DNA of 64,000 nt from Vibrio fortis (lineage in GTDB: Bacteria; Pseudomonadota; Gammaproteobacteria; Enterobacterales; Vibrionaceae). Every line of letters starts with the position of its first letter. The first letter of the stretch is position 1. The stretch spans positions 620,001-684,000 of the forward strand of contig NZ_JFFR01000027.1 in assembly GCF_000695685.1 (NCBI RefSeq). The letters are read 5' to 3'. The position numbers and the translations under genes are program-made. Of this stretch, positions 26,689 through 34,563 are shown piece by piece. A model generated the notes under the pieces. It did not search any database and was not told where the DNA came from. It saw nothing but the letters and a program-made list of their open reading frames with translations.

Positions 26689-27639
26689 TTATTCGAACGT
26701 CGGTACGTAGTCAGCCGCTTTTGGCAGTGATTTGATGATGCCTTTGTCGTACATGAACTGTGCGTAATCATCGTAACGCTTATGATCGACTGCCGATGGG
26801 CGAAGTGCAAAACGCGTTAGAGTGTCGTTCCATGCGCGCTGGTTCAGCTCGTTATTGAGAGTGTCTGGCGAGTAAGCTACAAACTGTTTCCAAGATTCAG
26901 TTGGGTGGTTCACGATGTAGGTCGTTGCTTGCTCTAGCGCTTTATTGAAGGCTTTGATCGCCACTTCATCACGTTTGTTCGCGTTAGCAACAAAGATCAG
27001 CTCGTCGTAAGCAGGTACACCGTGCTCTTCTGGGAAGAAGGCTTTTGCTTTGTAACCTTCAAGCGCCAGTTGGTTTGTTTCAAAGTTACGCAGGCCACCC
27101 CAAATTGCATCTACTTTGCCAGAAGCCAGAGAAGAAGAGAGTGCCCAACCCACATTGATGGTTTGAACGTCAGTAAACGCAACATTTTCTTGCGCTAGCA
27201 TAGTGCCGATCGTCGCTTCTTCGTTCCCTGCGATCGCGATACCGATCTTCTTACCTTTAAGATCGGCCAGAGAATCATTCTTGCCATTGTCCAGAACCAT
27301 TAGCGTGTTTAACGGTGTTGCGATAAGCGTAGAGGCTCTCACTAATGGAAGACCTGCTGCTACGTCGATCGTTAGACTCGGCTGGTAAGTCACAGCAAGA
27401 TCAACGCGCCCTGCGGCAACTAGTTTGGCTGGTGTACTTGGGTCTGCTGGCTCCTGAATTTCTACCTCTAGCCCGTGCTCTTCAAAGTAGCCACGCTCGT
27501 GTGCAATCACGATCGGACCATGGTTCGGGTTTACAAACCAATCTAGCATTAGCGTTACTTTAGTTTCGTCTGCCATAACATGACCTGAAACCAACGAAGC
27601 CATTAGAGCAGCAGCGCTCATAAATTTACTGTTTTTCAC
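26689..27639 (-). CDS. thiY: ThiY-type pyrimidine-binding ABC component
   Basis: A 316-residue periplasmic binding protein (NMT1/ThiY-like) with a signal peptide ending near HVMA. MLDWFVNPNHGPIVIAHERGYFEE at the mature N-terminus is typical of ThiY, which binds formyl-aminopyrimidine from degraded thiamine. The start is a GTG with AAAGG upstream. It is followed by tenA after 8 bp and preceded by thiX. Confidence 0.9.
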   Translation of the reverse strand: MKNSKFMSAAALMASLVSGHVMADETKVTLMLDWFVNPNHGPIVIAHERGYFEEHGLEVEIQEPADPSTPAKLVAAGRVDLAVTYQPSLTIDVAAGLPLVRASTLIATPLNTLMVLDNGKNDSLADLKGKKIGIAIAGNEEATIGTMLAQENVAFTDVQTINVGWALSSSLASGKVDAIWGGLRNFETNQLALEGYKAKAFFPEEHGVPAYDELIFVANANKRDEVAIKAFNKALEQATTYIVNHPTESWKQFVAYSPDTLNNELNQRAWNDTLTRFALRPSAVDHKRYDDYAQFMYDKGIIKSLPKAADYVPTFE

Positions 27640-27683
27640 GATTAACCTTTCCTTTTGAGCTTTCTATTTTTTATAGATTTTGT

Positions 27684-28487
27684 TTAGTTGTGGCTTTCCC
27701 AAGGGATCGCCTTTTTGAGTAATTTGTCTGTGACAAAGTAGAGTGAGATAGAGAGCACAGCTAAGATAAATAGCGCAGCAAACATCTCATCAATAATCAT
27801 TCGTGCGTTAGCTTGTAGCATCAGGTAGCCAAGCCCTTCACTTGAACCCACCCATTCACCGACAACCGCACCAATTGGTGCAATCACTACAGCCACACGT
27901 ATACCTGATGCCAAAGTCGGCAGTGCCGCTGGCAGCTGAATATGACGTAACCTTTGCCATTTGGTGGCGCCCATGGTTTGAGCCAAATCGAGATAGCCAC
28001 GCGGGGTATTACGCAAACCGTCGTAGCAGCACGTAGTCACCGGGAAGAAAATAATGATCGCTGCCATCACAACCTTCGAAGCGATACCGTAGCCAAGCCA
28101 CAGCATCAGAACCGGCGCAATTGCAAAGACAGGAACAGCCTGACTTGCGATAAGAATAGGTAGCAACCAACGTTTAAGCGGTTCGAATAGCAACATTTGA
28201 AGTGCGAAGAACAATCCCATCGATAAGCCAAGTAGCAGCCCCAGCAGGATCTCTTGAGCGGTAACCCACGTGTGCTTCAACAACACGTCATAGCGTTCAA
28301 TCAGCTTGTTAAACACTTCCATCGGAGCCGGCAGAATAAAGCTAGGCATTTCAAACACCACAACCACCAACTGCCACAGACCCAGAATAATTGCAGTACT
28401 TATCACGACACGCAGTAATGGGCTCATAGAGTGATTCTTATGGTTCGATACCGATTGAGGCTTGGTTAGCGCTTGGGAACTATGCAT
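27684..28487 (-). CDS. thiX: ThiX-type ABC permease
   Basis: A 267-residue inner-membrane permease with six or so helices. The EAA-type loop (TMGATKWQRLRHIQLPAALPTLASGIRVA) contacts the ATPase. It overlaps thiZ by 8 bp and lies upstream of thiY, so it is the membrane part of the thiamine-precursor importer. Confidence 0.9.
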   Translation of the reverse strand: MHSSQALTKPQSVSNHKNHSMSPLLRVVISTAIILGLWQLVVVVFEMPSFILPAPMEVFNKLIERYDVLLKHTWVTAQEILLGLLLGLSMGLFFALQMLLFEPLKRWLLPILIASQAVPVFAIAPVLMLWLGYGIASKVVMAAIIIFFPVTTCCYDGLRNTPRGYLDLAQTMGATKWQRLRHIQLPAALPTLASGIRVAVVIAPIGAVVGEWVGSSEGLGYLMLQANARMIIDEMFAALFILAVLSISLYFVTDKLLKKAIPWESHN

Positions 28488-29265
28488 AGTCTTGCTCCAA
28501 CTGCTCTAATATTTTCTGCTGAATGCTCGCGCACTGACCATCTATGGTTCTTGGAGGCAATGTTGTCGGAACTTGCAGTGATTGAGCAGATGCGGGTGAG
28601 CCTTGCAACACGTAAAGGTTGTGTGCCAAGCGCACCGCTTCTTGTGGATCATGAGTAATTAAGACCACGGTTTTATCTTGCAGTAAGTGAGCAGCTAAGG
28701 TTTGCAGTTTGTGCCTTGTTACCGCATCTAACGCGGAGAAAGGTTCATCCATCAATACGATAGGTTTGTCTTGCATAAGCGTTCGCGCTAAAGCCACACG
28801 TTGACGCATGCCACCAGACAGTTGTTGTGGCATAGCGCGAGCATAATCAGCAAGCCCAACCGATTTCAGCAAAGACAAAGCTCGTGTTTGGTGGTCTGCA
28901 TCGCTCGAAGCACTTTCCAAGCTTTGGGTGCCTTTCCCAGCAAAGCGCTGGCTTAGACATACGTTATCAATCACCGATAACCAAGGCAGCAGTAGATCTT
29001 GCTGTGCCATGTAGGCAACCTTGCCCTCTAGCGAATGGCCATCACTCGTCTTCACGACACCTTGCCACTCAATGTTCTCACCCAATAGACCAGCGAGATA
29101 ACGTAAAATGGTGGTTTTTCCGCAGCCACTTCTACCCAATAAAACGGTCCATTGAGATGCAGGAATCGATAAGCTCAGACCTTGCAACGTCGACTGTTGG
29201 TTATCGAGATAACGAATGCTGGCGTTGCTGATTTCAACGCCAAGAGGTTTAGCGGACATCAGCAT
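28480..29265 (-). CDS. thiZ: ThiZ-type ABC ATPase
   Basis: A 261-residue nucleotide-binding subunit. Walker A GRSGCGKTT, the signature LSGGMRQRVALARTL and Walker B IVLMDEPFSALD are intact. The start overlaps the end of thiD by 17 bp; the ATG at 29259 has better spacing from its ribosome site than that at 29265. It energises uptake through ThiX. Confidence 0.92.
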   Translation of the reverse strand: MLMSAKPLGVEISNASIRYLDNQQSTLQGLSLSIPASQWTVLLGRSGCGKTTILRYLAGLLGENIEWQGVVKTSDGHSLEGKVAYMAQQDLLLPWLSVIDNVCLSQRFAGKGTQSLESASSDADHQTRALSLLKSVGLADYARAMPQQLSGGMRQRVALARTLMQDKPIVLMDEPFSALDAVTRHKLQTLAAHLLQDKTVVLITHDPQEAVRLAHNLYVLQGSPASAQSLQVPTTLPPRTIDGQCASIQQKILEQLEQDYA

Positions 29266-30109
29266 GACCTGCGTAGAAGTGATTCACAGGTCCGTGCCCT
29301 TGACCGACATTTAATTGATCTGCGTGGGCAATCGCTTCCGAGATATAGCGCTTACCAAGCTCGACGGATTGAGTCAGCTCATTCCCTTGCGCAAGGTAAG
29401 AGGCGATAGAAGAAGAAAGCGTGCAGCCCGTGCCGTGAGTGTTCTTAGTTGGGAAGCGTTTTGCACTGATAAGTGCAGTGCTTGCTGGCAAAATCAAAAG
29501 GTCATTGCTGTTTTCATCTTGCTCTAAGTGTCCACCTTTTAACAGCACAGCTTTCGCACCCAACGCACGAAGCTCTTCAACCATGTCTTGCATGTCGGCT
29601 TCGCTTGCAGGAACAGGTTTCCCTGTCAATGCAGCGCCTTCCGGCAAGTTAGGTGTAATGATGTCCGCAAGTGGAATAAGTGCTTCTTTCAAGGTGCTGA
29701 TGGCTGACTGCTCAAGCAACAAATCACCACTGGTCGCAACCATTACTGGGTCAATAACAAGATGTTTGGGTTGATACTGCTTAATCTTATCCGCTACAAC
29801 CTTGATGATGTTTGAATCTGCCAACATGCCGACTTTGACCGCAACGACGTTCAGGTCACTGAATACTGCATCAAGCTGGCTTGCAACATGATCTAATGGA
29901 ATTGGAAAGATGGCTGAAACGCCTTGTGTATTTTGCGACGTGATCGCGGTGATCACGGAACACGCAAAACTACCTGTCGCAGACATGGCTTTGATATCGG
30001 CTTGAATACCTGCGCCGCCGCCACTGTCTGAACCCGCAATGGTTAACACAATTGGAGTGCTTGAAGAAATGGACTGAGTGTCGATTTGCGTGCTGGAATG
30101 CTGTGTCAT
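29249..30109 (-). CDS. thiD: HMP / HMP-phosphate kinase
   Basis: About 286 residues from the ATG at 30109, which has the ribosome site AGGAG; the ATG at 30124 is less likely. It phosphorylates HMP twice to HMP-PP. VLTIAGSDSGGGAGIQADIKAM near the N-terminus, ADIITPNLPEGAALTG and NTHGTGCTLSSSIASYL are family motifs. It is the first gene after the TPP riboswitch and leads thiD-thiZ-thiX-thiY-tenA-thiM. Confidence 0.95.
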   Translation of the reverse strand: MTQHSSTQIDTQSISSSTPIVLTIAGSDSGGGAGIQADIKAMSATGSFACSVITAITSQNTQGVSAIFPIPLDHVASQLDAVFSDLNVVAVKVGMLADSNIIKVVADKIKQYQPKHLVIDPVMVATSGDLLLEQSAISTLKEALIPLADIITPNLPEGAALTGKPVPASEADMQDMVEELRALGAKAVLLKGGHLEQDENSNDLLILPASTALISAKRFPTKNTHGTGCTLSSSIASYLAQGNELTQSVELGKRYISEAIAHADQLNVGQGHGPVNHFYAGHADVR

Positions 30110-30223
30110 GGTCGCTCCTACCATCTAAAAGACGTAGGAGAACTGAACTAAAACCGAAAAGACAGGCACCCGAGATCGAAGGATCGATGGAATGAAAATC
30201 GGTACCGCACAGGTTTTAGTATC

Positions 30224-30320
30224 AATAGTTCCCTACGCCAGTACTAACTGAATCAGGTTCAACGGGTCTCGAAATTCGATCTCAGCAAATACAACACGGT
30301 GTAATTGCCCCCCGACTATT
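30224..30320 (-). ncRNA. TPP riboswitch (THI element)
   Basis: On the minus strand the element runs from AATAGTCGGGG to GGGAACTATT, so AATAGT and ACTATT close helix P1. The pyrimidine-sensor core GCTGAGA and the GAACCTGAT / GGCGTAGGGA segments of the pyrophosphate-sensing arm are present and in order. It sits about 115 nt upstream of thiD and should shut the operon down when TPP is plentiful. Confidence 0.95.
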
Positions 30321-30327
30321 TGCATCC

Positions 30328-30357
30328 ATACTAACAGCACTCTTGAGAGTGAGGTAA
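30328..30357 (-). promoter_or_regulatory. Candidate thi operon promoter with embedded palindrome
   Basis: On the minus strand TTACCT (30352-30357) and TAGTAT (30328-30333) are 18 bp apart, placing the transcript start just ahead of the riboswitch. The spacer contains the perfect 14-bp palindrome CACTCTTGAGAGTG (30338-30351). Both are sequence matches only. Confidence 0.4.
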
Positions 30358-30390
30358 TAATTTTGCAGATTATTATTTACCAAAGCGTGA

Positions 30391-30406
30391 ACGAAAGCGT
30401 TTTCGT
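30391..30406. promoter_or_regulatory. PurR-box-like sequence
   Basis: ACGAAAGCGTTTTCGT matches the purine-repressor box ACGCAAACGTTTTCGT at 14 of 16 positions and is almost palindromic. It lies some 35 bp upstream of the candidate -35 of the thi operon. Confidence 0.4.
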
Positions 30407-30746
30407 CCATAATTTCATCAGACTTTGGAGATTGAAAATGAGAGAGTGAATAATTTTGGTACTTCGATGTAAACGAATACCGCTTCTAAGGAAACACACT
30501 TTCCAGCATGTTAAAGGCTAACATTAGGTACGATTAACTCACTATAAGCATAGAGTTCAGTTTTTTACTTACTATCTAGGTAATTAATTTATAAATCTGA
30601 TTCTTAGATCACATTGGACATACAGTAAATCATTGAAATTTATGACATGGACTGCAATCATAAGCCAAAATTAGTACTTGCAATACGACGTCTCACAACC
30701 AGTCTAGGCTACTGGAACACCCCAAACGCGATTAGTATAAAGAACA

Positions 30747-31172
30747 ATGAAGATAGATAAGTTAACAGTCGGTTTCCTATCAATAGTTTTAACTGCCTGC
30801 AGTAGCACCACCTCTGATTTTAAGCAGAAGCCTTCTGTATTAAATAGTGCCAAAGCTTACACATATCAAACAGTAGAAACACCAAAAACCAAGGAGTTGC
30901 TGCTACGTGATTATGTCTATTATGCTGCTCAACAAGCAGATAAAATGAAGTTCAAAAAGTTTGCACTTATTCAAGAGTATAGTCAGAATAAATTCGGCGG
31001 TTTTAATTCAAGCAAGATAACAACATTTATGTTTAACTCCGAACTAGATTTCAATGAAATCAAAAACTATGAAAGTCCATATAAAAAACTGAAGCTATTG
31101 GGTGTATTTGATACAGAAGAATATAAAGACAAGCGATTCCATAAAGTTGGGCTTATACCTGGTTTAGTCTAA
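30747..31172 (+). CDS. Hypothetical lipoprotein
   Basis: A 141-residue protein with a lipoprotein signal (LSIVLTAC, lipidated Cys at 18). The mature part is Lys- and Tyr-rich with no domain I recognise. A weak ribosome site precedes the ATG. The next gene, also a lipoprotein, starts 90 bp after it. The low-GC composition of this patch (30.6-32.1 kb) differs from its surroundings and hints at acquisition. Confidence 0.55.
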   Translation: MKIDKLTVGFLSIVLTACSSTTSDFKQKPSVLNSAKAYTYQTVETPKTKELLLRDYVYYAAQQADKMKFKKFALIQEYSQNKFGGFNSSKITTFMFNSELDFNEIKNYESPYKKLKLLGVFDTEEYKDKRFHKVGLIPGLV

Positions 31173-31261
31173 ATCCAGTGCCTATTACAGAGCAGAATAT
31201 GCGAGTTCTTTTCAGATTCATGAACCAATTTTTCCTTACTCCCACAACTACAAGGGCTTCA

Positions 31262-31618
31262 ATGAATAATCCATTTGCCAAAGCACTCCTAGTACTCCTT
31301 TCTATGATTACTTTATATGGATGCGTAAACCAGACTGAAAAACCTAGGGCTTCTGAGCTAACAAAATACGGGCAGGTCTATGCACAACTCATTCAAAGTA
31401 GACTAGATAGCCCGGATGCTTTTCAAGGAAAAAAATGTAAGCTCAATATTATATTGACAGCCAGCGGCCAAATAGAGTCAGTTGACTCATCTGGTGACGA
31501 AAATTTATGCCAAGCGAGTAAAAACGCTATCAGTCAAATAGAAGCCTTTCCTTTGCCCGAAAACAAGAAGACAGCATCTGAGCTTCGGGAAATTAAGCTT
31601 AATATCAACTATATGTGA
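31262..31618 (+). CDS. Lipoprotein with TolA C-terminal-like domain
   Basis: About 118 residues from the ATG at 31262, with a lipobox YGC (Cys 21). The mature part follows the TolA C-terminal pattern: YAQLIQSRL, GKKCKLNIILTASGQIESVD, GDENLCQASKNAISQI, FPLPE. The two Cys of that domain are present. TolA-C binds TolB and some colicins or phage proteins. Here the domain is on a short lipid anchor without the long TolA helix. The longer frame from 31178 is unlikely. Confidence 0.65.
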   Translation: MNNPFAKALLVLLSMITLYGCVNQTEKPRASELTKYGQVYAQLIQSRLDSPDAFQGKKCKLNIILTASGQIESVDSSGDENLCQASKNAISQIEAFPLPENKKTASELREIKLNINYM

Positions 31619-31667
31619 TACATCAGATAAAAAACGTAACTTAGACACCTTAATATTAACCAATTTA

Positions 31668-32084
31668 ATGGAGTATGAATTGTTCGAAAATCATTTAAAA
31701 AGAACTAAATTTCTATTAGTTATTCAGATAATAACGATACTAGTCGCTTCTTTTTTTCTATTTATTTTACTCTCGCAGAGTACTCAACTACATCTTACTC
31801 AACAATATCTAGTATCTTCATTAATCTTGACAATATGGGCTGCAAACTTATTTGCTACTTATGGACTATTTAAGAAAAGACTATGGGCTCTGAAGTGGAT
31901 AGCTGTACTGCAATTTATCCAATTGGTAGATATAGATACGCCCAACTTTTCCTGGGCCTTATCTTCAGGTATTAAACTTCCGATAAGCGTAAATTTCGAT
32001 CAAATAACAATCTCCGTCAACATACTCTCAATCTTTGTCATTTGGCTCTGCTACACAAGTGGCAGACTTTTACGCAAAAAATAG
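31668..32084 (+). CDS. Small four-helix membrane protein
   Basis: A 138-residue hydrophobic protein with four predicted membrane helices and a basic C-terminus. It has no recognisable family. It follows the two lipoprotein genes in the same AT-rich patch, with weak translation signals. Confidence 0.5.
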   Translation: MEYELFENHLKRTKFLLVIQIITILVASFFLFILLSQSTQLHLTQQYLVSSLILTIWAANLFATYGLFKKRLWALKWIAVLQFIQLVDIDTPNFSWALSSGIKLPISVNFDQITISVNILSIFVIWLCYTSGRLLRKK

Positions 32085-32133
32085 CAATAGTCACAAAGTA
32101 AGGTTCGTGAGCACCTAGCTTTTTTCGTGCACC

Positions 32134-32168
32134 CATCTGCGTTTACAAACTCTCTATAAACGCAGATG
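32134..32168. terminator. Hairpin between convergent genes
   Basis: CATCTGCGTTTA and TAAACGCAGATG form a 12-bp perfect stem with an 11-nt loop. No T-run follows, so terminator activity is uncertain. Confidence 0.4.
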
Positions 32169-32193
32169 AGCGGTTTTCGAGTATGCCTAAGGT

Positions 32194-32637
32194 TTACTCC
32201 CAGAACTTCCACCATTTTTGGCTATTCTCTTCTCTTTTCGTTTGGCCTTGCTCAGAGCCTTTGTCTACTTCATTGCGAACTTGGTCCGCTTTCTTTTCTT
32301 TTTGCTTCTCGAGCCCGGATTTCTTATCTTTTAGTTTCTCCTTAAGATCATCGACTTCATCCTGCTCATCCTCAAGGTCCTCTATTTCACGCTCTAACTT
32401 TTTCTTGTCCTTTTTATTTTTGGCTTTCTTCGCTTTTTCTTTCTTCTCTTCTATTAACTCATCAAGCTCTTCGTCGCGATCTTCAATTCGCTTTTCAATG
32501 TCTTCAATGTCAGAAGACGACTTAATCTCTTCTAAGTTTGGTTTTCCTTTACCCGCCCATTCTGGTTTTTCCGCAAAAGTAGCAGGGGACATTAGTACTA
32601 GAACACTTGCTAATGAAATGATTTTCACTGGTCTCAT
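32194..32637 (-). CDS. Exported, highly charged coiled-coil protein
   Basis: A 147-residue protein with a signal peptide (ending near SPATFA). From about residue 40 to 120 it is almost entirely Glu, Lys, Asp and Arg with heptad-like Leu/Ile spacing, so a long coiled coil. It ends in an unusual aromatic WWKFWE. It would be a periplasmic or secreted structural protein; no family is recognised. The opposite strand holds a long Ser/Phe-rich frame that is only its shadow. Confidence 0.65.
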   Translation of the reverse strand: MRPVKIISLASVLVLMSPATFAEKPEWAGKGKPNLEEIKSSSDIEDIEKRIEDRDEELDELIEEKKEKAKKAKNKKDKKKLEREIEDLEDEQDEVDDLKEKLKDKKSGLEKQKEKKADQVRNEVDKGSEQGQTKREENSQKWWKFWE

Positions 32638-32731
32638 AATCTATTCCTCTGGTGCAACCCAGTTAACATTATATGACACTGACTGATATGATGAGGGGAA
32701 TGACTAAATAATTTGATACAAGGATGATACG

Positions 32732-33124
32732 TTGAATACCCTAATCTATTGCTTAATTGCAGCGGCCCTACTTCCCTATCTGGCGAAAATTCCCGTGGCT
32801 ATCGCCATGAACAAACTGGGTGGCTACGACAATAATCATCCACGTGATCAACAGGCGAAATTGCAAGGGTTTGGAGCTCGTGCACTTGCCGCGCACCAAA
32901 ATGCGTTTGAGTCTCTCATCGTATTTTCAGCCGCGATACTCCTTGCCATAGCAACTGACTCTGTCAACGAGAGCGTACAGTTGTTTGCAATTCTCCATAT
33001 CGGCTTTCGAGTGGCTTACCACATTCTGTATTTGGTCAATATTGGTGTTATGCGCTCAGTATGTTGGGCGGTTGCGATAGGAAGTTCGTTTTTCATTATG
33101 GGGCAATGTTTGGTGAACTCGTAA
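32732..33124 (+). CDS. MAPEG family membrane protein
   Basis: A 130-residue protein with four membrane helices. The GFGARALAAHQNAFESLIVFSAAIL segment is typical of bacterial MAPEG-like proteins, related to microsomal glutathione transferases. The actual reaction in bacteria is mostly unknown. The start at 32732 is TTG. Confidence 0.82.
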   Translation: MNTLIYCLIAAALLPYLAKIPVAIAMNKLGGYDNNHPRDQQAKLQGFGARALAAHQNAFESLIVFSAAILLAIATDSVNESVQLFAILHIGFRVAYHILYLVNIGVMRSVCWAVAIGSSFFIMGQCLVNS

Positions 33125-33208
33125 ACGAACACCTAACTGTTTTCAAAAATAACATTCTATGTAGCCTCGCTGAATAACTAATGTTCATACATTGCGAGTT
33201 CTGGACCC

Positions 33209-33287
33209 AAAAAAGACCTTATATCCTATAACTAGGGCGTGTTGACCTTTCGTGGTTAAGTTTTGTTCGAGATAAAAGGTCTTTTTT
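33209..33287. terminator. Long hairpin, possible IS-end remnant
   Basis: AAAAAAGACCTT and AAGGTCTTTTTT flank 55 bp and could act as a bidirectional terminator between the MAPEG gene and the 33300 gene. The internal GGGCGTGTTGACCTTTCG looks like the ends of some IS elements of marine bacteria, so it may be an IS-derived miniature element. The IS resemblance is from memory and weak. Confidence 0.45.
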
Positions 33288-33299
33288 AGTTTATTACGG

Positions 33300-34469
33300 C
33301 TAGTTTTCGTAACGCTGCATCTTCATTGTTGAGGTATCTGCGCCAGCTAGGAAACCTTGCGCGGCAGAAGCACTCATGAAGCTCTCCATCGATGCATCCG
33401 CATCATCCAGCGATTCCCAATGCACAATCACGCGCCATGTATCGCCATCCACTAATCCAGATTCACGCTGAATAAATCCTGGTTGTTTTGAAACATAGCT
33501 ATCGGCAACGGCTTTATCCAGTTTTGCGAATTCTTGTGGTTCAACACCATCTTTAAGCTTGAATGAAGCCACTTCCACCACGTAATCATGCTCGAAACCA
33601 AATTTGCCGTTATCGTTTTTCCACTCTTCACGAGGCGGAATATTCTCGATCACGTCCCAATGCTCAACGATTTTGCCGTTATCAAGACGGAATAAGTCAT
33701 AGAAGGCGACGTCTTTATTCATAAATACGCCTTCGCTAATAGCGAGCACAAAGTTACCTTCACCCAAGATCTTGTGATTCTCTTTGTAAACCATTGGCAT
33801 ACCAGCTTTTGCCAACTCTCCAAGCGCTTTGCCTAAGCCACTTAGGCCATCTGCTACCATAGTGTTGTGTTGAAGATAAGCGTCATCTTCGTTGTCGATA
33901 AACTGGTTGATTTTAGACATATCGCCTTGCATTAAAATGGTATTTACAAAGTCTGCAACAATGGCTTTATTGTCTTCTGTTTTATCAAGGTCGGTCACCT
34001 TTATTGGCCCATCAAGCTGGGTGCGACCGCTTGGATTTGGTTGGGTCGCTAGCTCGGCTAGATTGTCCCAATGTTCAACTATCTTTCCCTCTTCGAAACG
34101 GAACACGTCAAAACCGACTTTAGGACCAAAGAAATTATATTCCGTATGTAGAAAAACATAATCGCCGTCTTGATAAGCGCGTTTTACATCAGCTTTTGCG
34201 CTACCTGCAGGAAGTGCCTTCATCACTTCACCAAAGCCTTCTAAACCATCGCCAACCGCTAAATTGTGCTGCGTGTATTGGGTCGGGTTGATATAACTAA
34301 TTGCGTTAGCATCACCGGTTTCAATGCTAGATATCACCGCAACGGCTTTATCTTTGTTGGAAAGCTCATCGTTTTTCACCATAGAATCATTAGCGCATGC
34401 AGCAAGGCTCAGCACACTCGCAGCAAGAATTGTGCGAGAAAAGAAAGAAGAAAGTGGAGATGTAATCAT
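33300..34469 (-). CDS. Lipoprotein with two SnoaL-like domains and an ABM-like domain
   Basis: A 389-residue lipoprotein (lipobox SLAAC). Two tandem SnoaL/NTF2-like domains of about 125 residues each share YTQHN/YLQHN, VGDGLEGF/VADGLSGLG, FRFEEGKIVEHWD/FRLDNGKIVEHWD. The C-terminal 90 residues (YVVEVASFKLKDG, PGFIQRESGLVDGDTWRVIVHWES) resemble antibiotic-biosynthesis-monooxygenase (ABM) or DUF1330-like folds. Such small dimeric folds act on lipophilic or aromatic compounds. The fusion and the lipid anchor are unusual. An AraC gene lies directly upstream on the same strand. Confidence 0.75.
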   Translation of the reverse strand: MITSPLSSFFSRTILAASVLSLAACANDSMVKNDELSNKDKAVAVISSIETGDANAISYINPTQYTQHNLAVGDGLEGFGEVMKALPAGSAKADVKRAYQDGDYVFLHTEYNFFGPKVGFDVFRFEEGKIVEHWDNLAELATQPNPSGRTQLDGPIKVTDLDKTEDNKAIVADFVNTILMQGDMSKINQFIDNEDDAYLQHNTMVADGLSGLGKALGELAKAGMPMVYKENHKILGEGNFVLAISEGVFMNKDVAFYDLFRLDNGKIVEHWDVIENIPPREEWKNDNGKFGFEHDYVVEVASFKLKDGVEPQEFAKLDKAVADSYVSKQPGFIQRESGLVDGDTWRVIVHWESLDDADASMESFMSASAAQGFLAGADTSTMKMQRYEN

Positions 34470-34563
34470 TTTGTTGCCCTCTCGTTTTTGTTATTAACAG
34501 CTTAATCGGGCAACCATGATTTCGTCAGAGTGAAAATGGGTTAAATTATGGTGAATATCGAAC

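Larger units (their letters stand above)
30321..30746. other. Intergenic region upstream of the thi operon
   Basis: About 430 bp of AT-rich DNA between the riboswitch and the next plus-strand gene. It holds the thi promoter, its palindrome and the PurR-like box. The right half shows no ORF or motif that I recognise. Confidence 0.6.

Noticed and set aside
32183..32686. Long plus-strand Ser/Phe-rich frame
   Set aside because: It is the antisense shadow of the charged coiled-coil gene at 32194-32637, which has a signal peptide; Ser/Phe runs are the complement of Glu/Lys codons.
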